A DNA stretch of 64,000 nucleotides, from NCBI RefSeq assembly GCF_001888055.1, contig NZ_LXHZ01000016.1, forward strand, positions 1 through 64,000. The letters are read 5' to 3'. This DNA is from Rappaport israeli (lineage in GTDB: Bacteria > Pseudomonadota > Gammaproteobacteria > Cardiobacteriales > Cardiobacteriaceae). Position 1 is the first letter of the stretch, and each line of letters starts with the position of its first letter. The notes below the pieces were generated by a model, which did not search any database, had not been told where the DNA came from, and saw nothing but the letters and a program-made list of their open reading frames with translations. Below, piece by piece: positions 58,309 to 64,000 of this stretch. Made by a program: the position numbers and the translations under genes.

Positions 58309-58395
58309 TTCCTACTCCTTAGATATTTATTTGCCATTTTTTTGCCTGTGTTTAAAGCATCATCTTGAAACATTGTATCTGCCTTGGCGGATAAA

Positions 58396-58425
58396 AAGAA
58401 GCCGCTTGAAACAAGCGGCCTTGTT
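58396..58425 (-). terminator. Terminator after terC
   Basis: GCCGCTTG / CAAGCGGC with a 3-base loop, followed by TTCTTTTT on the minus strand. Confidence 0.85.
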
Positions 58426-58482
58426 TAGGCTTTCGGCGCTGCGTCAAACAAGCGGCCTTGTTTAGACTTTCGGCGCTGCGTC
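58411..58482. repeat. 37-base tandem duplication at the terC 3' end
   Basis: The block beginning ACAAGCGGCCTTGTTTAG occurs at 58411 and again at 58448, with one internal difference (GGC versus GAC). It copies the last terC codons (stop included) plus one arm of the terminator. Confidence 0.85.
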
Positions 58483-59570
58483 GTCTTCATCTTTTTCAGG
58501 GAAAATAAATGAAGCGGCAATGCCGATGGCTAGAACGACTAAGACCACAATCAAAGACGCATTGGGCGAGATGTCCCAGCCGTGATGGAAGATGTGGTTC
58601 GTCGCGGATAAGCCGAGCTTAAAGGCGATAAAGAAGAGCAGCACAATCACCGCTTTTTCCAAATGCACCAAATAGCCTTTGAGCGCTTCCAAAACGAAAT
58701 ACATGGTACGCAGACCCAAAATCGCAAACATCATCGCGCTATAGACAATCAGGGGTTCTTTAGAAACCGCAATCACCGCCGGCACGGAGTCGAAGGCGAA
58801 CATCACGTCTGATAATTCGATGACCGCCAAGCATAAAAAGAGCGGCGTGGCGACCCATGTGCCTTTTTTCAGCGGATGCGGATGGCTGTTTTCAGGGTGT
58901 TTGAGGCTTCGCCTGCCAGCTCTAAATGTACGTCGGGGTGCTTGGCGCGCGCGGCGGCGAGTTCTTCGCTATTGAGGAAGAAGTTATGTCCATGCAGGCG
59001 CGGCCAGACGGGGAAGTATTTATGCACCCAGCGATAGGCCAAATGCTCGGAATAGTCTTCGTTTTCTTCCTCTTCTTCGCCGCTTTTAAGCATCATCACG
59101 GCGGTCCATGCCACGACGATGGCGAAAATCAGTTCTACATAAGGTCCGAGGGCAAGCAAACCTGTGCCGATTGCCACAAAGACCATACGGAAGGCGATGG
59201 CGCCGATAATGCCCCAATACAATACGCGGTGGCGGTAGCCGTCTGGCACTTTAAACCATGTGAAAATCGCCATCATGACGAAGAGATTATCCACCGACAG
59301 CACTTTTTCCAGCGCATAGCCGGTAAAGAAGAGGCTGGCATAGGCGCTGCCGTGGTGCATCCAGAGATAGAGGCCGAAGGCAATCGATACCAAAATCCAG
59401 AAAACCGACCAGATGGAGGCGCTTTTCAGGGACAGGGGTTTGTCATCGCGGTGGGCGTATAAATCCACGATGATGGCGCCGATGGAAAAAATCGCGAAGA
59501 TTAAGACGGTTTCAATCGGAAAGCCGAGTGAGGGTAGAGCATTGTTTGTGCTCGCTAAAGTCTCGTTCAT
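58462..59570 (-). CDS. terC: TerC-family integral membrane protein
   Basis: Multi-spanning membrane protein, centre of Ter complexes, suspected metal/ion exporter. FTGYALEKVLSVDNLFVMMAIF and VIELSDVMFAFDSVPAVIA hold the conserved acidic membrane residues. Frameshift at GG 58884-58885 (one base lost): corrected, KTAHPHPLKKGTWVATPLFL links the halves. About 370 residues; acidic cytoplasmic loop GEEEEENEDYSE in the middle. The 3' end was duplicated (see 58411-58482). Confidence 0.93.
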
Positions 59571-59590
59571 AAATATCCTGTAAAGAGGGG

Positions 59591-59622
59591 TGAAAAAGGC
59601 AGCCGCCAGAGCGGCGGCTGTT
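59591..59622 (-). terminator. Terminator between the kinase gene and terC
   Basis: CAGCCGCC / GGCGGCTG stem followed by CTTTTTC on the minus strand. Separates the kinase group from the terC-terD group. Confidence 0.85.
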
Positions 59623-59657
59623 GGCGCGCATTATATGCCAAGCCTTGAAAAAATAAC

Positions 59658-61156
59658 TTACCGTCCTGCCATTTGTACCATGATCAGGCGTCCGCCCTGT
59701 CCTTTTTGCAAGAGGATTTGGGCATTGTCTGTGAGTTTGACTTTATCGCCGATGGCAACCGCGCTTTTATTGCCGACGTCATAGAGCTCGGGCAGTCCTT
59801 CATTGACTAGCCACCAATCGCCCTGATGCAGCACAAAATAGCCGATGCGTTTGGCGTCTTGGGCGCTGATTTTTTCATTGGGGAAGATGTTGCTGTCGGC
59901 ATGCCATTTGAACAGCGATTGTCCGCTATAGACCATGATGCGGTGATTATCGGGACGATAGCTGCCGTTGGGCGCGGCGCAATAGAGGTTTAAGACCGGC
60001 AGTTTGCCTTGATGCGCGGTGCCGCAGAAGGGGCAATGCGGCCTTCGGCTGTTGTCGAAGGCATACCATTTCTGTTCGCAGCGCGGATTGGCGCAGGCTG
60101 AAGCAAATCCACGGTTTTAATCAGGGCGTTTTCCCATTCGTCGGCGGTCGGGCGCAGGGCGGGCTGATGCAGACCGTCGATAAAGGCGCGTTCGAAGAGT
60201 TTGGCGATATAGGGCCCGCAGACGCTGTAGGGGATTTTGGCGGTGTCTTTCCAAGGCAGTTCGCTAGGTTTCAAATGCTTACTTTTGATGCGGTTGCTGC
60301 TGTCTGTGGGGTGTTCGACAAATAGGGCTTTTTCGCCCATGCTCAGTTCTTCGTCGCGCTGACTGTCGTCGGGGTCGTGGATTTTGTCGCCGCGCAGGGG
60401 GTGGCGGTAGAGCAGGTACATGTAAATCAGCACCGCCAAAGCGTGCAAATCGGTGGTGCGGCTGGGCAGTTTGCGCATCGGATCGTCTTTGGATAAATGC
60501 GCGGTCGCCACGACTTCGGGGGCGATGAAATCCGGCGTGCCGACCACGGTGGGCGGATGCACGCCCGGCACGACCAAGCCGTCGATGTCAATCAGGCAGG
60601 CTTGCCCCGTGATGGGGTCGATGAGGCAGTTTTTATAGCCCAAATCGCTGTGGCTTAGGCCCGCCATGTGCATGCGGCGTACCGCGCGCGCCAGCATGAT
60701 GCAAACTTTGATGTGCCGCATCCAATCGCCTAATTCGCGTTCGTCTAAAAATTTTTGCCGATTGTTGGCGCTGGCGAACCATTTGCCGTCTTTGTCCTTG
60801 CCTTTGATGCCGAGCATATCGTTGTTGCGGCTGCCGTGCTCAAAGAAAAAGCAGGAGCGGTAAAAAGGCGAGACCACGCCCAAGCGTCCTTCATACTCGA
60901 CCACCGCGATCGGCCAGCAATAGAGGTTTTGCAGATAGTCGCCGCCGGCCTGATTGAAAATGCGCTCGCGGTAGCGTCCTGTAATCATCTCCAGTCTTTC
61001 GCGCATCGCCGCATCGGGTTTGTCGCGGAAAAACGCCACGACATAGCTTTTGTCGGGGGCGAACATCACGTCTTTCATGCCGCCCTGTGCTTTGATTTCG
61101 TTGATAAATTGAATGGTTTCGCCGTTGCTGGCGGTCAACGTAACGATATTGCTCAT
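59658..61156 (-). CDS. Ter-associated Ser/Thr protein kinase with zinc ribbon and C-terminal domain
   Basis: Kinase domain: catalytic loop GLSHSDLGYKNCLID (HxD..N) and the DFG equivalent LIDIDGL, then APEVVATAHLS. After it a frameshift near 60096 (one base) hides a zinc ribbon with paired cysteines, CANPRCEQKW and HCPFCGTAHQ, followed by an FHA-like end (RIMVYSGQSLFKWHAD to IMVQMAGR). About 500 residues. This domain order fits the kinase of the TerY-associated phosphorylation triad. Starts inside the PP2C stop (ATGA). Confidence 0.85.
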
Positions 61157-62731
61157 GCCGTATCTCCTGTGGCGGCGAGGTAGCGCTTGGGAACAAGCAG
61201 GGCGATGCTGCGGTCGTCATGATTGCCGGGCGACCAGAAATGCAGCCATTCTTCAAGGGCGGCGGCGCGATGCTCGGCTTGCAGCGGCGTTTGCAGTTCC
61301 TGCCACAATGCCTGCCAATGTTCGGCTTGGGCAAGCTGGGCTTCGGTTTCAAATTTGGGGTCGGAAACGCCGTCGGTCATGAGCAACAGCAGCGGCAATT
61401 CCTTACTGATGTGGCGGTAAATGCGCTGCTGCAATCCTGTGCCTTGCACGTATTCGGCGGCTAAAAAACGGGTTTCGCCCGAATAGGCGCCCGAATCGCT
61501 TTCGCCCATCAAGACAATTTCCTGCGTTTCGGGGCGGTAAATGCCGATGGCACCGTCGCCTACCCAATAGCTGAGGCTTAAAAATCCGCCTTCTTGCAGC
61601 GGCAAGACCAGCGCGATTAAGAGGGTGCAGGACAGACTTTTGAGGCTGACTTCTTCGTCAAGGGCTTGATGATGGGCGGCAAGGGCTTGATAGGCGGCGA
61701 CGGTAATCAGGGCTTCGGCGGTGGCTTGGCGTTGTCGATTGTCCATTTCCGCCAAGCGGTGATAATTTTGTCGGGTATCCGCCAGCAGTTTGCCGATGCT
61801 GTCTCGCACGGCATTGACCGCCAAACGCGAGCCTTCGCGCGAGAAGGCGGCACTGCCGGCGCCGTCGGAAACCGTCAGCAGATAGATGTCTTGCGCCTCG
61901 AAATAGGCAAAGGCGATGTCGTCATCGCAGAAGCTGCCGACGTGGGCATGCGAGCGTCCGCGCAGGCGCGCGGCAAGCAGGGCGGCGGCGGCAGTGTCGA
62001 ATTCGGCATGGGCGCTGTCTGTTTTGGCGAATTTGCCTGCGGGTCGCTGGGCAGGTTTTTCCACAGGCTTTGCGGATTGGGATTGATGTAGAGCTTTTGC
62101 TGCGCTTGGCGGCGGTCAGCGAAATAAAAATCTACCTGCACGTCGCCGCTGAGGTTGGGGCTGCCGTGAATGCGGTGCTCTTCGCCGTCCCATAGTAAGC
62201 CGCAATCGGGGCGGAATTGCACGTCGATGATGTCCGCGCTCAGGCGGCTTTCATAGGCTTTGCCTTCTTGGGCATTGTGCAGCAAATTGAGGCTGCGGAT
62301 AGATTGGGCGGCGGGTGGCGGAGCGGTGGCTTTGCTGGGATGAATCGGCATAGTATCGGGGCTGTATTGGTTTTGATGGGAAGTATTGCCGAGCATGGCT
62401 TCGGGAGCGGGATTTGCCGCTTCGGTAATGAGCAAAGGTTCGGCGGGCGGCAGGACTGTCTTGTCGAGCGCTTCGGGCAAATCGGTAGGGCTGTGTGCCT
62501 CTTGTTCGGATGTAAACGGCATCACATCGGCGGCAATCGTGCTTTCCTGCTTCGGCGAGTCCAAACTGCCGCTGTCATCATCAGCGGGCGGCGCAGCAGT
62601 CTGCGCTTGCTGAAATTGCTGCCAAGCCGTCTGCACTTCGGCGAGCAATGCCGCGTGTTCGGAGGCAAAAGCGGCGAATTGTGCGGAATCGAGCAATTGA
62701 TTAAGCGCGTGTTTGAGAGCTTGGGTATCCA
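61153..62731 (-). CDS. Ter-associated PP2C-type phosphatase with long N-terminal region
   Basis: The PP2C domain (from about residue 220) shows VSDGAGSAAFSREGS, WVGDGAIGIY, LMTDGVSDPKF and HDDRSIALLV: metal-binding Asp residues in the right order. The first 220 residues (start MDTQALKHALNQLLD, then a Pro/Ala/Glu-rich linker) have no recognised domain. The halves are in different frames; one C missing at 62041-62043 makes SDPAGKFAKTD continuous. About 526 residues. Would oppose the kinase downstream. Three bases after the zinc-ribbon gene. Confidence 0.83.
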
Positions 62732-62734
62732 TGT

Positions 62735-63190
62735 TTAACCTCGCGAGCGGGCAATGTCGAAATCGCCTTCGGCGCTGCCCATGTAAATGGTTTGCTGACA
62801 GCCGGGGCAGACGACTTCGCCGTCGCCCTCTACGCACAGTATCTGTCCGCAGCTGCAAGTCGCTAAAGCATAAGCCGCGCCGCAATGCGGACAACCGCCG
62901 CCGCCTTCCAAATGCGAGGCGGCAATGGTGTTGGCGTTGAGACGCGTATCCGACCACTCGGTATAATCGGCTTCCACAGGGAATACGCCGGTGTAGCGAT
63001 AGACTTGCGGCGATTGGTTTTTGAAAAAGGGAATGTCGGCAATATCGGGCATGCGCTCGTATTTCATCAAATAAGGCAATTTGGATTTGCTGCATAAGCC
63101 GCTGATAATCACATAGTTCTCATCAAGCGCAGCGGCTTCTTCCAATTCTTTGACTAAAGACAGGGCAAAACTCTCATCTTTTTTATGCAA
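62735..63190 (-). CDS. TerY-C-type zinc-ribbon protein (possibly the tail of the vWA gene)
   Basis: 151 residues from a TTG start, with CPHCGAAYALATCSCG and VVCPGCQQT: three cysteine pairs, the TerY-C domain found fused behind vWA domains in Ter clusters. No ATG or ribosome site is visible at the front. The frame is open upstream for 11 more codons (SRSLGIDAPLS) and then meets the TAA of the vWA gene at 63224 in the same frame, so it may be one protein interrupted by a stop codon. Confidence 0.7.
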   Translation of the reverse strand: MHKKDESFALSLVKELEEAAALDENYVIISGLCSKSKLPYLMKYERMPDIADIPFFKNQSPQVYRYTGVFPVEADYTEWSDTRLNANTIAASHLEGGGGCPHCGAAYALATCSCGQILCVEGDGEVVCPGCQQTIYMGSAEGDFDIARSRG

Positions 63191-63223
63191 AGACAGAGGC
63201 GCGTCTATGCCTAAGCTGCGACT

Positions 63224-63781
63224 TTAGCTGGAAATGGATTGGGTAATCCAGTCGATAAAACTTTTCAGGCTTTTTTCATCGCTGTTTTCAAGGCGCAGAC
63301 TGTGGCTGCTGATGCTTTGCAGGACGCTCAAATCCGCATATTGCCCGATGCCGATGCTGATTAGGGTCGCCCGCTGCTGATAATGCTGCTGCCAACGCGC
63401 AATGGCGGCGTTCGGATTGTCGGTCGCGCGTCCGTCCGACAGGAAATACACCACCGGTTTCCAATCGCCTTTCTGTTCTTTGCTGCTGCGCTGCACTTGG
63501 CGGTCAATCTCATCCATCAAATGATTGAGCGCCGCGCCGATTGAAGTGCCGGCGCCAATCGGCAAACGCGGCGGATAGAAAGCGAATAATTCCACTAAGG
63601 GCGCCAAGGTTTTCGCCACTCCGGCAAAAGCAATCACGGATAGATGCACGGTTTCCAAGGCATGCGGGTCTGTGCGTAATTCGCTGATTAAACGGGAAAT
63701 GCCTTCCTGCATGGCGCGCAGCGGCGTGCCGATCATGCTTTCCGAGACATCGATGACTAAAAAAATAGGTAAGCGGCGCAT
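63224..63781 (-). CDS. terY: TerY-like von Willebrand factor A protein
   Basis: Start MRRLPIFLVIDVSESMIG with the metal-ion site D-x-S-x-S; PIGAGTSIGAALNHLMDEID supplies the Thr, and VVYFLSDGRATDNP the second Asp. 185 residues. AAGGA 5 bases before the ATG. In-frame zinc-ribbon domain follows after the stop. Acts as a metal-dependent scaffold with the kinase and PP2C. Confidence 0.9.
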   Translation of the reverse strand: MRRLPIFLVIDVSESMIGTPLRAMQEGISRLISELRTDPHALETVHLSVIAFAGVAKTLAPLVELFAFYPPRLPIGAGTSIGAALNHLMDEIDRQVQRSSKEQKGDWKPVVYFLSDGRATDNPNAAIARWQQHYQQRATLISIGIGQYADLSVLQSISSHSLRLENSDEKSLKSFIDWITQSISS

Positions 63782-63812
63782 GTCATTCCTTCTCCTGCGG
63801 CTAATCCGATAA

Positions 63813-64000
63813 TTATTTCTTGCCCGCCTGCCAGCGGAAGCCCCAGCCGAAGGCTTGATCGAGTTCTTTGTGTCCGCTGAAATAGCGGTTAATCCGCTCG
63901 ATGTGAATCGCGCCGCCTTGATTGACCAAGCGCGCAATGCCGCACATCGGGTGGCGTGCATTGCCGTCGGTCAGGCGGGTTTCGATTTCCTGCCCTTGCA
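63813..64000 (-). CDS. C-terminal end of a further Ter-cluster gene (cut by window edge)
   Basis: Open from the right edge to a TAA at 63813: RLTDGNARHPMCGIARLVN, then HIERINRYFSGHKELDQAFG and WGFRWQAGKK. I do not recognise the family from this piece. It precedes terY by 31 bases on the same strand, so it belongs to the same operon. Confidence 0.65.
   Translation of the reverse strand, partial: QGQEIETRLTDGNARHPMCGIARLVNQGGAIHIERINRYFSGHKELDQAFGWGFRWQAGKK

Noticed and set aside
1-64000. tRNA, rRNA genes or CRISPR arrays
   Set aside because: Reading the gaps I found no cloverleaf with GTTCGA-type loops, no rRNA stretches and no regularly spaced repeats.

Overview
The window reads as chromosomal DNA of a gammaproteobacterium, possibly of the Cardiobacteriales (genus not determinable from sequence alone). 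Reasons: the core gene run rpmF-plsX-fabH-fabD-fabG-acpP-fabF-mltG-tmk-holB-pilZ is a classical proteobacterial order; there is an Rnf complex with RseC, a manXYZ-yobD-manA operon, TruD, Orn and ArgE. From about 1 to 43.6 kb the + strand is visibly G+T rich whichever way the genes point, so minus-strand genes use C/A-rich codons; ilvD, the strongly expressed fab genes and everything after 43.6 kb depart from this.

Layout. 1-2.75 kb: rnfC, rnfB, rnfA (minus). 2.9-7.3 kb: argE, a DUF1232 gene, ilvD (compositionally foreign) and grxB. 7.4-11.9 kb: mannose PTS operon. 12-24 kb: Gfo/Idh oxidoreductase, ArsC-like protein, orn, the pilZ-holB-tmk-mltG group, the fatty-acid synthesis operon with rpmF and yceD, and a Tat-type serine hydrolase. 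24-31.3 kb: mutS, an unusual Gram-positive-type purL, a small unknown gene, rseC. 31.4-36 kb: RND efflux pair and DUF2069. 36.3-43.6 kb: GST, mdh, DUF4124 protein, proS, a fused 3-hydroxyacyl-CoA dehydrogenase/enoyl-CoA hydratase, truD.

43.7-54 kb is a patchwork of mobile DNA: mobC and a relaxase gene cut in two by about 0.8 kb of unrelated chromosomal sequence, a toxin remnant, two near-identical Correia-like MITEs at 46.8 and 53.8 kb in the same orientation, an IS5-type transposase remnant, a complete IS1016-type element, and between the MITEs a small operon of ThiF/E1-like remnant, JAMM/JAB peptidase and probable PD-(D/E)XK nuclease, then an oxidoreductase group with a LysR regulator. The JAB-nuclease operon is the best candidate for an undescribed (probably anti-phage) system. 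54-64 kb is a Ter stress-response cluster: HAD phosphatase, phosphoribosyltransferase, three TerD paralogs, an AIM24-like protein, TerC, and a kinase / PP2C phosphatase / vWA-zinc-ribbon signalling group; it continues past the window end.

A pervasive feature is single-base indels, mostly in homopolymers, that break at least two dozen genes including indispensable ones (tmk, holB, proS, plsX). These look like uncorrected sequencing errors rather than gene death, so I annotate the full reconstructed genes and state where each break lies.
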